A DNA stretch of 64,000 nt from Fusobacterium ulcerans (GCF_003019675.1 NZ_CP028105.1:2992282-3056281); one strand, 5' to 3'; shown: positions 9,188 through 18,410, numbered from the stretch's first letter. Notes: generated by a model from the sequence alone, not told the origin. A program made the numbers and translations.

Positions 9188-9946
9188 TTATTTTAAGTAT
9201 TGATTTTTAAGTTCTGCTATTGTTCCTCTTACTTCAAGTTCAGCCAAAATAAAGTTTATAGTATTTAAAAGATGCTGTTGATCTTTAGCTACCATATATC
9301 CCATCTGGCTTTTAGTCAGAGTAGCATCTGTCAATGACCCTTCTAATTTAGGATTGATTTTCTCATAAGTAACAGCTTCAGGATTTTCAGTTACCATAAT
9401 ATCAACTTCTCCCTTTTCTACAGCAACTGGCACATCTAAATTATTTTTATAACGAATTATTGTGGCATTAGATAGATGCTCATCAGCAAATATCTCATTA
9501 GTTCCTCCAATATTTACTCCTACTTTTACACTCGGCTTATTGACAGCTTCAATCGAATTATATTTTCCCTTTTCTCCCTTTCTTACAAGATAGCATTTAC
9601 CAAATACTAAATAAGGGTTGCTCATTTGAGCTTCTACCTGTCTTTTCACTGTTCTTGTTATTCCACCCATTGCTACATCATATTTATCTTCATTTAAATC
9701 TGATATAAGAGTTTTCCAAGTTGTAGGAACAAATTCGATTTTTACACCTAATTCCTTAGCTATAAGATTAGCTATTTCAATGTCATACCCTTCATATTTA
9801 TCTCCATTGAGATAAGTAAATGGTTTATAATCTCCTGTTGTTCCGACTCTGATAACACCTTTTTTCATTATTTCCTCTACTTTATCCTTTCCATATGCTG
9901 TAATGCAAGATAGCAGAAGAATGATACTGATAAGAATTTTTTTCAT
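9188..9946 (-). CDS. Periplasmic PheC-like (cyclohexadienyl dehydratase-type) or solute-binding protein
   Basis: A 252-residue exported protein with signal peptide MKKILISIILLLSCITAYG and the family-3 solute-binding fold. Several stretches match cyclohexadienyl dehydratase PheC more closely than ordinary amino-acid-binding proteins: TTGDYKPFTY, PTTWKTLISDL, DVAMGGITRT, NIGGTNEIFADEHL and DIMVTENPEA. PheC turns prephenate into phenylpyruvate (or arogenate into Phe) in the periplasm. The Glu in TENPEA sits where PheC has its catalytic acid, as I recall it. No transporter permease or ATPase adjoins it, which favours an enzyme over a transport receptor, but a lone binding protein stays possible. 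ATG follows GGGGGAG. Confidence 0.6.
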   Translation of the reverse strand: MKKILISIILLLSCITAYGKDKVEEIMKKGVIRVGTTGDYKPFTYLNGDKYEGYDIEIANLIAKELGVKIEFVPTTWKTLISDLNEDKYDVAMGGITRTVKRQVEAQMSNPYLVFGKCYLVRKGEKGKYNSIEAVNKPSVKVGVNIGGTNEIFADEHLSNATIIRYKNNLDVPVAVEKGEVDIMVTENPEAVTYEKINPKLEGSLTDATLTKSQMGYMVAKDQQHLLNTINFILAELEVRGTIAELKNQYLK

Positions 9947-10330
9947 GTTTTACTCCCCCTTGTTTATGATAGATAGATTATATCAATAACAAAAGCAAAT
10001 TAGTAGATAACAATAAAAAAATTTAAAATGTTCGTATATACCTATTCTGAAGCTAAAAGATTCAACTGTTTACTAGGAAAATTATATAAAAAGTTGTTCC
10101 TCATTTACAAATGATAATGTAAATAAGATTAAAATACAGCATTTTTAATTTTGAAAAAAATATACTGAAACTGGAATTTATATGGGAAGTTGACTTTTAT
10201 ATGAAGTGCACTTTAGAGAATGGGGAATTTAAATAAGGAAAATGTTAAAATTATATACATAAAAAACTTTGCAATATTTTTTTATATAAACTATCATATA
10301 AAATATAATAAAAAATTTGATGGAGGCGAT
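9947..10330. other. Intergenic region with a small dyad
   Basis: Divergent control region of ~385 bases between the PheC-like gene and the epimerase. A TATAAT-like element facing the PheC-like gene lies near 9975. The perfect palindrome AAGTGCACTT occurs at 10204-10213, shortly after a TTGACT at 10190. I see no further gene. Confidence 0.4.
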
Positions 10331-11281
10331 ATGAAAAAAATTCTATTAATGGGTGGAAATCAGTTTTTGGGAAAAAGATTATGTGAATTTCTTTTAGATA
10401 AGGGATATACAGTTTATATTCTCAACAGAGGAAATAGAATAAATCCTGATGGAGCTGAATTTTTAAAATGTGATAGAAATATAAAAGATGATTTATGTAA
10501 ATCTTTGAAAGATATCTCTATAGATTATATTGTAGATATATCAGCATATACCAGAGATCAGGCATCTCTTATTCAGGAAGTAATGACAGGAAAATATAGC
10601 CAATATATTCTTATAAGCAGTGCCTCAATATACAATGATATGAAACATATTCCAGCAAAAGAAACAGATAATACTGGAGCAAATGAAGTATGGGGTAAAT
10701 ATGCTGAAGATAAATATTTAAGTGAGAAAATTACTATTGAAAATGCTGAAAAACTAAATTTTAAATATACTATATTCAGACCATTCTATATTTATGACCC
10801 TGAAAATAATTTAGATAGGGAAAGTTATATGTTTGCAAGGTTTGAAAATAATATGCCTGTTTTTATTCCAGATAAAGGAGAAGAGATAATTCAGTTTGGT
10901 TATATTGATGATTTATGTGAAGCTGTGAATTTTTCATTAGGTAATTCTGATTTCTTCAACCAAATATTTAATATTTCTGGTAATGAAAGAATCACCATAA
11001 AAGATTATGCTGAACTGTGCAGCAATATCTGTAATAAGAAACCTATGATACAATATATCGATCTTGAAAAAGAAAATTTAAAAGCAAGAGACTGGTTTCC
11101 ATTTAGAAATGAAAATCTAATAGGAGATATATCTAAAATTACTAAAACAGGATTTAAAAATAAATATTCATTAGAAGAAGGATTAAGAGAAACATATTTA
11201 CACTTGAAGAAAAATAAAAAATTAGGGATGCCTATACTTAGTGATATTGAAAAAAACTTTCAAAAAAATAAAAAAGGATAA
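10331..11281 (+). CDS. NAD-dependent epimerase/dehydratase family protein
   Basis: This 316-residue protein is of the extended short-chain dehydrogenase type. It opens with the Rossmann loop KILLMGGNQFLGKRL and has SSASIYND followed by the catalytic YAEDK (YxxxK) motif. Such proteins act on nucleotide sugars or related substrates; the isoflavone-reductase/RNA-binding CSP41-like branch is also possible from the GGNQFLG opening. The ATG at 10331 is chosen because GATGGAGGCGAT lies just before it; the frame stays open upstream to 10220 but without a binding site. No sugar-biosynthesis neighbours are present, so the substrate is unknown. Confidence 0.75.
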   Translation: MKKILLMGGNQFLGKRLCEFLLDKGYTVYILNRGNRINPDGAEFLKCDRNIKDDLCKSLKDISIDYIVDISAYTRDQASLIQEVMTGKYSQYILISSASIYNDMKHIPAKETDNTGANEVWGKYAEDKYLSEKITIENAEKLNFKYTIFRPFYIYDPENNLDRESYMFARFENNMPVFIPDKGEEIIQFGYIDDLCEAVNFSLGNSDFFNQIFNISGNERITIKDYAELCSNICNKKPMIQYIDLEKENLKARDWFPFRNENLIGDISKITKTGFKNKYSLEEGLRETYLHLKKNKKLGMPILSDIEKNFQKNKKG

Positions 11282-11289
11282 AATAAAGT

Positions 11290-11375
11290 AAGAATGAAAT
11301 TTGGAAAGTAGAAAGGTTTGTTATTGATATAAACCTTTCTGCTGAATTATATTCCTATCTATAGATTATCCTCTT
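11290..11375. repeat. Foldback repeat, short copy
   Basis: AGAAAGGTTT/AAACCTTTCT form a strong stem at 11310-11340. Flanks (AAATTTGGAAAGTAG on the left, CTGAATTATATTCCTA on the right) match the arms of the larger element at 39908-40114 with a few changes. It lies between converging genes and could also stop transcription. Confidence 0.5.
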
Positions 11376-11383
11376 AAATATTT

Positions 11384-12526
11384 TTATAATGCTTTCATAG
11401 CGTAAGCTATATTTTGGAAAGTTTCCACACCTTTTAATAAAGCTGCTTCATCAAAATTAAATTTTGGATTATGCAGTGGATAAACATATCCTTTCTCTTC
11501 ATTTCTTACTCCAAGGAAGAAAAATAATCCCGGAACTTTGTCAAGATAGAATGAAAAATCTTCAGCAATCATTTCTGGTTTTGCTTCAACAAAATTACTC
11601 CTCTTCACAGCTTCTCTGAATACATGATAAAGCTTTTCATCATTAATTACAGGAGAATACACAGGGGTGAAATTAAAATCTATTTTGACACCGTAGGAAA
11701 GCTCAAATCCCTTATTGATATTTTCCAGTCTTTCTTTGATAAATGCCATCATTGATTTAGAAAATATTCTGATAGTTCCAAGAAGTGAAACTTTTTCTGG
11801 AATTATATTTCTTGCACTTCCTCCATGTATAGAACCAATAGTAAGAACCATAGGGTCAATAGGAGTTATATTTCTCGATACAACACTTTGGTATGCTTCT
11901 ATAAGTTTAGAAGTTATAAGAATAGTGTCGATACAGTTTTGAGGTTCTGCTCCATGCCCTCCTTTACCATAAATCTCTATATCAAGATTTATAGTTTGTG
12001 CCATAAGTGGTCCTATCTTTGTAGATACTGTTCCTTCAGGAAGCAATGGAAATAAATGCATTCCAAATATAGCTTCTATATTTTTATTTAGGAATTTTTC
12101 ATGTACAGAAAGATATCTTGCTCCACCTTTCCCCTCTTCTCCCGGCTGGAATATAAGGACAATAGATTTATTAAATTTTACTCCTTTATCCTGCTGCTCT
12201 TTCAGCCATACTGCAAATGTCAGAAGAGTAGCAGCATGTCCATCATGTCCGCATCCGTGTGCTCTTCCATTTGTAGAAGCGAAATCACAGCCAGTATCTT
12301 CAGTTATAGGCAGAGCATCTATATCACTTCTAAAAGCAATACATCCCTCTTCTCCTTTGAAGTGTACCATAGTTCCTGTAGTATAATGTTCATTAACTAT
12401 TTCTTCATATGGTATTCCATATTTTTTGAGCTTCTCTCTTATGTACTCTGCTGTTTTGTGTTCTTCAAAAGCTACCTCAGGTATTTGATGAAGTTCTCTT
12501 CTGAATTTTTTAAGAAGTTCTTTCAC
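11384..12526 (-). CDS. M20-family amidohydrolase (N-acyl amino acid hydrolase type)
   Basis: A 380-residue cytoplasmic metal-dependent hydrolase. It shows the family motifs FRSDIDALPI, HGCGHDGHAA (metal His/Asp), FQPGEEGKGG (catalytic Glu pair) and YGKGGHGAEP (dimerisation domain His). The HipO/AmaA branch removes acyl groups from amino acids such as hippurate or N-acetyl amino acids. The gene starts with GTG and shares one base with the stop codon of the upstream amidohydrolase (TAGTG), so translation is probably coupled. This pairing suggests a two-step amide degradation route. Substrate is not predictable from sequence. Confidence 0.85.
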   Translation of the reverse strand: MKELLKKFRRELHQIPEVAFEEHKTAEYIREKLKKYGIPYEEIVNEHYTTGTMVHFKGEEGCIAFRSDIDALPITEDTGCDFASTNGRAHGCGHDGHAATLLTFAVWLKEQQDKGVKFNKSIVLIFQPGEEGKGGARYLSVHEKFLNKNIEAIFGMHLFPLLPEGTVSTKIGPLMAQTINLDIEIYGKGGHGAEPQNCIDTILITSKLIEAYQSVVSRNITPIDPMVLTIGSIHGGSARNIIPEKVSLLGTIRIFSKSMMAFIKERLENINKGFELSYGVKIDFNFTPVYSPVINDEKLYHVFREAVKRSNFVEAKPEMIAEDFSFYLDKVPGLFFFLGVRNEEKGYVYPLHNPKFNFDEAALLKGVETFQNIAYAMKAL

Positions 12527-13695
12527 TATTCTTCCCCCTCACCACTGAAAACTACTTTTCCATCTATGATAGTATATTCAACTTTTGCATCTATTTGAAG
12601 AGGATCAGCTGACCAGATAACTATATCTGCATCTTTACCAACTTTGATAGATCCCACTCTGTCTTCTAATCCTAATATTTCAGCAGGGTTTATAGAGATA
12701 GCTTTAAGAGCTTCCCATTTATCAAGACCATCTTTTACTGCAAGAGCAGCACAAATCGGAAGATGTTGAAGAGGGATAACAGGACTGTCAGTTGTTATAG
12801 ATATTTTTATTCCAGCTTTATTAAGAACAGCAGCTGTCTTAAAAGATTTATTTATAAGCTCAACTTTTGTTCTGTGCCCTAAGCTTGGTCCAACAATCAT
12901 AGGATAATTTTCTTCAGCCAATTCATCAACTATACATCTAGCATCTGTTGAATGATCTAAAGTCATTTTTACATTAAATTCTTTAGCTATTCTGATAGCA
13001 GTGAATATATCATTTGCTTTATGTGCATGAGCCTTTAAAGGAATTTCTTTTTTCAAAACAGGGATTAAAGCTTCTAGTCTTGCATCATATTGAGGTTTTT
13101 TAGTAATATCATCTCCAGCAGCTTCAGATTTAAGCATATATTCTTTTGCTTTTTGAAGAGTCTCTCTAAGCATACCAGCAGTTCCCATTCTAGTAGTAGG
13201 CATTTTTCCTTTTGTTCCATAAAATCTCTTTGGATTTTCTCCAAAAGCACATTTCATAGCAATAGGAGCTTTTATTATCATTTTATCTATTCTTTTTCCA
13301 AAAGTTTTTATAGCAGCAAATTGTCCTCCAATTACATTAGCACTTCCCGGTCCAGTAGCTACTGAAGTAATTCCCCCTTGATAAGCTTCAGTAAATACTC
13401 TGTCCATAGGGTCAATTCCATCAATTGCTCTTAATTGAGGAGTTATTGGATCAGACTTTTCATTAACATCATCATTTTCAAAACCAACACTGTCTCCCAT
13501 AAGCCCTAAATGACAGTGGGCATCAATAAATCCTGGAGCTACTATTTTATCTGTAGCATCAATAATTTCATCATCTTTCTTAGGTTTAATACTTTTTTTA
13601 ATTCCAGTAATTTTACCATCTTCTATTGAAATATCCATTTTTTCAAATTTAGACTTTTCAACATCAAGTAAAGTACCATTCTTTATTATAATCAT
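12526..13695 (-). CDS. Imidazolonepropionase-like metal-dependent amidohydrolase
   Basis: This 389-residue TIM-barrel amidohydrolase has metal ligands in DAHCHLGLMGDS (HxH), KAHAHKANDI, TLDHSTDA and TTDSPVIP. The close is typical too: NPAEILGLEDRVGSIKVGKDADIVIWSADP. The start at 13695 (MIIIKNG) follows GGGAGG; the ten-codon in-frame extension upstream has no binding site. Relatives include imidazolonepropionase-like and isoaspartyl/dipeptidase-like enzymes. It runs directly into the M20 gene, so the two proteins likely handle one substrate. Confidence 0.8.
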   Translation of the reverse strand: MIIIKNGTLLDVEKSKFEKMDISIEDGKITGIKKSIKPKKDDEIIDATDKIVAPGFIDAHCHLGLMGDSVGFENDDVNEKSDPITPQLRAIDGIDPMDRVFTEAYQGGITSVATGPGSANVIGGQFAAIKTFGKRIDKMIIKAPIAMKCAFGENPKRFYGTKGKMPTTRMGTAGMLRETLQKAKEYMLKSEAAGDDITKKPQYDARLEALIPVLKKEIPLKAHAHKANDIFTAIRIAKEFNVKMTLDHSTDARCIVDELAEENYPMIVGPSLGHRTKVELINKSFKTAAVLNKAGIKISITTDSPVIPLQHLPICAALAVKDGLDKWEALKAISINPAEILGLEDRVGSIKVGKDADIVIWSADPLQIDAKVEYTIIDGKVVFSGEGEE

Positions 13696-13791
13696 TCTAA
13701 AAACCTCCCAAAATAAATTATACATATATTCTATAACAATAAGAGTAATATTGCTATACTAAAAATAAAAATATTTCTCTCATCTAAAAAA

Positions 13792-13824
13792 TGTGGTATA
13801 TTTTATATATGTCTATACTACACA
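13792..13824. repeat. Inverted repeat upstream of the small recombinase
   Basis: TGTGGTATA and TATACTACACA are near-perfect inverted arms (one mismatch) around 13 bases. They lie 32 bases before the recombinase start and could be its operator or a recombination site. Confidence 0.35.
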
Positions 13825-13855
13825 TATATTACATGCTTAGGAGATGAAAGTAAAA

Positions 13856-14413
13856 ATGAAAACTAGGGCCTTAAAATTTGACGAATTAGAAATAATTTTT
13901 TTATTTATAAAAAGCGGAGTAAGAAGAAATGGAATAAAAGTCAGAGCTAACGCACAAGTACATCTGATTTGTCTTATTCAATTAAATACTGGACTTAGAA
14001 TAGGAGATGTGCTAAGTCTAAAAGTAAGTGACTTTGTTGATGGTAAATTATCCATAAGAGAGCAAAAAACGGGGAAAATACAGAATAGAAAAATTAATTA
14101 TGAAGTTGTTAAAATAGTTGAAGCTTATTGTAGAAAGCGTTTTCTTAGTAGAAATGACAATATTTTTGATATATCATCTAGATGGGTGCAGAAAATATTA
14201 AAAAAAATCGCTATATGTGCTTCTATTGAAGGGCTATCCACACATAGTTTTAGAAAGACCTATGCTCATATTCAATATACAAATAATAAATTTAATATAG
14301 AATTAGTTAGGCGTCTATTAAATCATTCTTCAATAGCTGTAACTCAAAAATATCTCGGAATAACAGATAATGATGTGAATGTTGCCTCTGAAGGATTTAA
14401 AGTAATTTTCTAA
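13856..14413 (+). CDS. Short tyrosine recombinase, catalytic domain only
   Basis: About 185 residues covering only the catalytic domain of the phage-integrase family. Catalytic residues are all present: Arg48 (TGLRIGD), Lys71/74 (EQKTGK), His130-x-x-Arg133 (THSFRKT), His157 (LLNHSS, where most have LGH) and Tyr166 (TQKYLGI). The N-terminal core-binding domain of XerC/D (~100 residues) is missing. Similar short enzymes act as DNA invertases (FimB/FimE are ~200 residues) or as remnants of integrases. The ATG at 13856 suits TTAGGAG better than the one at 13844, which touches it. No phage genes surround it. Confidence 0.75.
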   Translation: MKTRALKFDELEIIFLFIKSGVRRNGIKVRANAQVHLICLIQLNTGLRIGDVLSLKVSDFVDGKLSIREQKTGKIQNRKINYEVVKIVEAYCRKRFLSRNDNIFDISSRWVQKILKKIAICASIEGLSTHSFRKTYAHIQYTNNKFNIELVRRLLNHSSIAVTQKYLGITDNDVNVASEGFKVIF

Positions 14414-14438
14414 AATATGAAATTTTTAAAACTTTCTA

Positions 14439-14467
14439 TTTACAAAATGAAAAATAAAGGTTATATA
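14439..14467 (+). promoter_or_regulatory. Promoter of hup
   Basis: TTTACA at 14439 and TATATA at 14462 are separated by 17 bases, ~60 bases before the HU start. Confidence 0.6.
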
Positions 14468-14530
14468 TATAGTAAGTAAGAATTACAATTTTAAGAGTTA
14501 CTTTTAATTAAAACCCAAGGAGGAACAAAT

Positions 14531-14803
14531 ATGACTAAAAAAGAATTTGTGGAATTATATGCTAAAAATGGTGGATTTACTAAAAAAGAAGCGGAAAGAG
14601 CAGTAAATTTATTCTTAGCTTCTGTTGAAGATACACTTGTAAAAGGAGATGACATCACTTTCGTAGGTTGGGGTAAATGGGAAGTAAAAGAGAGAGCTGC
14701 TAGAGAAGTTAGAAATCCTCAAACTAATAAAAAAATGAGAATAGAAGCTAAAAAGGCAGTTAAGTTTAAAGTTGGAAAAACTCTAGCTGACAAAGTAAAA
14801 TAA
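14531..14803 (+). CDS. hup: HU-family DNA-binding protein
   Basis: A 90-residue basic protein with full HU/IHF length. It starts MTKKEFVELYAKNGGFTKKEA and contains the DNA-arm motif RNPQTNKKMRIEAKKAVKFKVGKTL. HU dimers bend DNA, compact the nucleoid and assist recombination and replication. AAGGAGG sits upstream of ATG, a 17-bp-spaced promoter lies before it, and a strong terminator follows, so it is monocistronic. The nearby recombinase gene is on the same strand but ends well before this promoter. Confidence 0.95.
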   Translation: MTKKEFVELYAKNGGFTKKEAERAVNLFLASVEDTLVKGDDITFVGWGKWEVKERAAREVRNPQTNKKMRIEAKKAVKFKVGKTLADKVK

Positions 14804-14805
14804 AA

Positions 14806-14840
14806 AAGCCAGCCTGTGTTCAATTTCACAGGCTTTTTTA
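14806..14840 (+). terminator. Terminator of hup
   Basis: AGCCTGTG/CACAGGCT stem with an eight-base loop and a run of Ts. Confidence 0.9.
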
Positions 14841-14886
14841 TTGTTATTTGATTATTATATATGGTATAATTTACTAGAGGTGGAAC

Positions 14887-16467
14887 ATGAGAGTAAATAT
14901 TAATAATATAATAATTTCAATAGCTAAAAATCAAGATAAGGAAATATTAAAAGAGCTTGAAAAAAGAGGAATAAAAAAAGAGAATATAGAAATGCTCATA
15001 TGGAATAAAAGATCCATAGACAGCAGAAAAAAGAATGATATAAAATTTATTTATAATATAGAAGTTTTATTAAAAAAAGAATTAGATATATCAGCATTAT
15101 CTAATGTTCTTCCAGTGAAAGAAAAAGAAAAGATAATAAGAGAGCCTTTATATAAAAATAAAGAAGTAGCAGTAATTGGTGCAGGACCAGCAGGACTGTT
15201 CTCAGCATTAAGACTTGCTGAACATGGATATATTCCCCTTGTTTTTGAGAGAGGAGAAGAGGTAGATAAAAGAGATATAACTAACAACAGATTTATAGCT
15301 GACTCTATTCTTAATCCAGAATCAAATGTACAATTTGGAGAGGGAGGAGCTGGAACATATTCTGATGGGAAACTTAATACAAGAATAAAAAGCGAATATA
15401 TAGATAAAGTATTTAGAGAGCTTGTTGATTGTGGAGCTCAAGAGGAAATATTGTGGGATTATAAACCTCATATAGGAACTGATGTATTAAAAGTAGTAGT
15501 AAAAAATATCAGAGAAAAAATAAAAAGCATGGGAGGAAAATTCTATTTTAATACTAAAATGGAAAATCTCCTTATAAAAAACAATTGTGTTATTGGAATC
15601 GAGACTATAAATAAAGATGGAGTAAAAGAGATTATCAGTACTGACTCTGTAATACTGGCAATAGGACATTCTTCAAGAGATACTTATAGGATGCTTCATA
15701 AAAATGGAGTTCATCTGGAAAATAAACCCTTTGCTGTGGGAGCAAGAATAGAACATCTGAGAAGTGATATAGATAAAATGCAGTATGGAAAATATGCTGA
15801 CCATCCTTTATTAGGTGCAGCCACATACAGTGTAACATATAATAATAAAAAAGAAGACAGAGGAGTATTTTCATTCTGTATGTGTCCAGGTGGAGTTGTA
15901 GTCAATGCTGCTTCAGAAGAAGGAAAAACATTAGTAAATGGAATGAGCTACTCTAAAAGAGATGGAAAATTTTCAAACTCCGCCATTGTAGTAGGAATAA
16001 AGGAAAATGAATTTGGAGATGAACTTTTCTCTGGAATGAAGTTTCAGGAAAATTTAGAAAGAAAAACCTATGAAATTGGAAATAATTATGGTGCTGTTTA
16101 CCAAAATGTTATAGATTTTATCGAAGGAAAGAAAACTTCTGGAAGTATTGAAAGCAGTTATGAAATGAAAATGAATTCATATGATTTAAATAATCTATTT
16201 CCAAAATTCATGACTGATAACATGAAGGCTGCCTTTCAACAATGGGGGAAAAATAGTTATTTTATATCAAAAAATGTAAATCTTATAGCTCCTGAAACAC
16301 GAACCTCTGCTCCTGTTAAAATAACAAGAGATATAAAGGGGCAATCCATCAATATAAATGGATTATTTCCTATAGGAGAGGGAGCTGGGTATGCTGGTGG
16401 AATAGTAAGTGCAGCAGTGGATGGTCTTAAAATAGTTGACCTTGGTTTTACTAAAACTATTATTTAA
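14887..16467 (+). CDS. FAD-dependent oxidoreductase (COG2509-like)
   Basis: This 526-residue flavoprotein has an N-terminal ~85-residue region before the dinucleotide fold, VAVIGAGPAGLFSAL at residues ~94-107. It continues with FGEGGAGTYSDGKLNTR, and ends with an FAD-binding GLFPIGEGAGYAGGIVSAA segment. This layout is that of the uncharacterised FAD-dependent dehydrogenases (COG2509) common in Firmicutes and Fusobacteria. The physiological substrate is unknown. Its TSA-rich C-terminal PETRTSAPVKI motif is typical of the family. It is first of a four-gene run with gaps of 15-33 bases. Confidence 0.85.
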   Translation: MRVNINNIIISIAKNQDKEILKELEKRGIKKENIEMLIWNKRSIDSRKKNDIKFIYNIEVLLKKELDISALSNVLPVKEKEKIIREPLYKNKEVAVIGAGPAGLFSALRLAEHGYIPLVFERGEEVDKRDITNNRFIADSILNPESNVQFGEGGAGTYSDGKLNTRIKSEYIDKVFRELVDCGAQEEILWDYKPHIGTDVLKVVVKNIREKIKSMGGKFYFNTKMENLLIKNNCVIGIETINKDGVKEIISTDSVILAIGHSSRDTYRMLHKNGVHLENKPFAVGARIEHLRSDIDKMQYGKYADHPLLGAATYSVTYNNKKEDRGVFSFCMCPGGVVVNAASEEGKTLVNGMSYSKRDGKFSNSAIVVGIKENEFGDELFSGMKFQENLERKTYEIGNNYGAVYQNVIDFIEGKKTSGSIESSYEMKMNSYDLNNLFPKFMTDNMKAAFQQWGKNSYFISKNVNLIAPETRTSAPVKITRDIKGQSININGLFPIGEGAGYAGGIVSAAVDGLKIVDLGFTKTII

Positions 16468-16487
16468 TTAAAAGGGAGGAAAATCAT

Positions 16488-17660
16488 ATGAAAAATTTCA
16501 ATTATAACGTAAGTACAAAAATCCTTTTTGGAACTGGTAAAGTCGATGAACTTGGAAATGAAGTTAAAAAAATAGGTAGTAGAGTCCTTTTAGTATATGG
16601 TAAAGGAAGCATAAAAAGAAACGGACTTTATGATAAAGTTATAGAAGTATTAAAGAGAGAAGAAATATCTATATTTGAACTTCCTAATGTAGATCCAAAT
16701 CCTAGGATAGAATGTGTATATTATGGAGCTGAAATATGTAAAAGAGAGAATATTAACCTTATCCTTGCTATAGGTGGAGGAAGTACTATAGACTGTGCTA
16801 AGGCAATAGCTGCACAAAGCAGATATAATGGAGATATATGGGAAGATTTATATGTAAAAAATAAGATGAAACAGCTTACTTCTGCTTTGCCAGTAGCTTC
16901 TGTTCTAACACTTGCTGCCACTGGAAGTGAAATGAATGGAAACAGTGTGATATCAAATATGAATGAAAACAGAAAGCTAGCTATAGGAAGTGACCTGCTA
17001 AGACCTGTTTTCTCTATACTTGATCCAATATATACTTACAGTGTAAATAAATATCATACAGCTGCTGGAACTGCTGACATAATGAGTCATATATTTGAGC
17101 AGTATTTTTCACCTGATCATGATGGATTTTTACAAAATCGTTTGATGGAAGGACTTTTAAAGACTATAATACACTTTGGTCCTATTGCATATAATGAACC
17201 TGAAAATTATGAAGCAAGAGCTAATCTAATGTGGGGAAGTTCTTTAGCATTGAATGGACTGCTTACTTATGGTAAAATATCTACAGACTGGGCAACTCAT
17301 GGAATGGAACATGAACTAAGTGCTTATCATGATATAACTCATGGTGTTGGACTTGCTATTCTTACTCCTGTATGGATGGAATATGTATTGTCTGAAGAAA
17401 ATGTTCATAGATTTGTAGAATATGGAAAATATGTATGGGACATTTCAGGGGATGATCCTATGGTTATTGCAAAAGAAGCAATAAATAAAACTAGAGAATT
17501 TTTTAAATCTCTGGATATCCCAAGTACTTTAAGAGAAGTAGGAATAGAGGAAGAAAATCTTGAAAGAATGGCTGATGCAGCTGTTGCTTTTGGTCCTCTT
17601 GGAACAATGAAAAAGCTTCACAAAGCAGATGTACTTGAGATTTTAAAAAGGGCTTTTTAA
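16488..17660 (+). CDS. Iron-containing alcohol dehydrogenase (butanol dehydrogenase type)
   Basis: A 390-residue type III alcohol dehydrogenase. The NAD(P)-binding GGGST lies at 96-100, and metal ligands are expected at Asp197, His201 (TADIMSHIFEQYF) and two histidines in the HGMEHELSAYHDITHGVG segment. The sequence is close to BdhA/YqhD-type NADPH-dependent enzymes that reduce aldehydes to alcohols in fermentation. Length matches the family (~385-390). ATG follows GGGAGGAAAATCAT. It is co-transcribed with the flavoprotein upstream; together they may dispose of reducing power, which is inference. Confidence 0.9.
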   Translation: MKNFNYNVSTKILFGTGKVDELGNEVKKIGSRVLLVYGKGSIKRNGLYDKVIEVLKREEISIFELPNVDPNPRIECVYYGAEICKRENINLILAIGGGSTIDCAKAIAAQSRYNGDIWEDLYVKNKMKQLTSALPVASVLTLAATGSEMNGNSVISNMNENRKLAIGSDLLRPVFSILDPIYTYSVNKYHTAAGTADIMSHIFEQYFSPDHDGFLQNRLMEGLLKTIIHFGPIAYNEPENYEARANLMWGSSLALNGLLTYGKISTDWATHGMEHELSAYHDITHGVGLAILTPVWMEYVLSEENVHRFVEYGKYVWDISGDDPMVIAKEAINKTREFFKSLDIPSTLREVGIEEENLERMADAAVAFGPLGTMKKLHKADVLEILKRAF

Positions 17661-17693
17661 AATTTTAAATATAAATTAGGAGGTAACATAATA

Positions 17694-18410
17694 ATGAACG
17701 AATACGATTTAAATGAAATGCGTAACGAGCAAGGAGTTTATGTCAATGTAGAAACGACGAACAAATTCCTTAGGAAAGTTTTTTTGAACATGGTAATTGG
17801 AGTACTTATTACAACACTAGTACCAATATACTTATTTGGTTTTAATGCAAGACTGCTGTATGCTATAATGCCTTATTTTAAAATAATAATGTTTGCAGAA
17901 ATAGCATTGGTATTTGGATTAAGTTTAGGAATTAATAAGATGTCTTCTGGAACTGCAAGAATGATGTTCTTTCTTTATTCACTAATGAATGGAATTCTTT
18001 TCAGCAGTCTGGGATTTGTATTTCACCCTGTGAGTATATTTTATACTTTAGGAGTGGCTCTGATAATGTTTATAGTCATTGCAGCTTATGGGTATACTAC
18101 AAGTGAAGATCTTAGCAACTATGGTAAATATTTAATGACAGGACTTATCAGTATAATTATAATGTCAGTAATCAATTTCTTCCTTAAAGCTCCTTTTCTT
18201 TACTGGATTGGAACTGTATTAGGAATAGTTATTTTCTCAGCTCTTATAGCTTATGATGTTAACAGAATCAAAAAGATAGCTTTCCAAATGGCAAACGGCG
18301 ACGAAGAAGCTATGAATAAACTTGGAATAATTGGTGCATTGAATCTCTATCTTGACTTTATAAACCTATTCTTATATCTGTTAAGAATATTTGGAAAAAG
18401 AAGAAGGTAG
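17694..18410 (+). CDS. Bax inhibitor-1 / YccA family membrane protein
   Basis: A 238-residue inner-membrane protein with seven hydrophobic segments. It carries the BI-1 landmarks: ATSEDLSNYGKYLMTGLI-type loop (here TTSEDLSNYG), IAYDVNRIKKIA, and a final ALNLYLDFINLFLYLLRIFG. Bacterial BI-1 proteins such as YetJ act as pH-sensitive calcium leak channels, and YccA modulates FtsH. Length is normal. It follows the alcohol dehydrogenase by 33 bases and precedes a barrel gene by 15, within one likely operon. Confidence 0.9.
   Translation: MNEYDLNEMRNEQGVYVNVETTNKFLRKVFLNMVIGVLITTLVPIYLFGFNARLLYAIMPYFKIIMFAEIALVFGLSLGINKMSSGTARMMFFLYSLMNGILFSSLGFVFHPVSIFYTLGVALIMFIVIAAYGYTTSEDLSNYGKYLMTGLISIIIMSVINFFLKAPFLYWIGTVLGIVIFSALIAYDVNRIKKIAFQMANGDEEAMNKLGIIGALNLYLDFINLFLYLLRIFGKRRR

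Noticed and set aside
12101-12598. 165-codon frame antisense to the M20 gene
   Set aside because: Ser/Phe/Tyr-rich translation typical of reverse-strand AT-rich coding, with no binding site.
13844-14803. Recombinase followed by HU read as a prophage or integrative element edge
   Set aside because: No other phage or conjugation gene, no tRNA and no attachment repeats nearby; HU has its own promoter and terminator.
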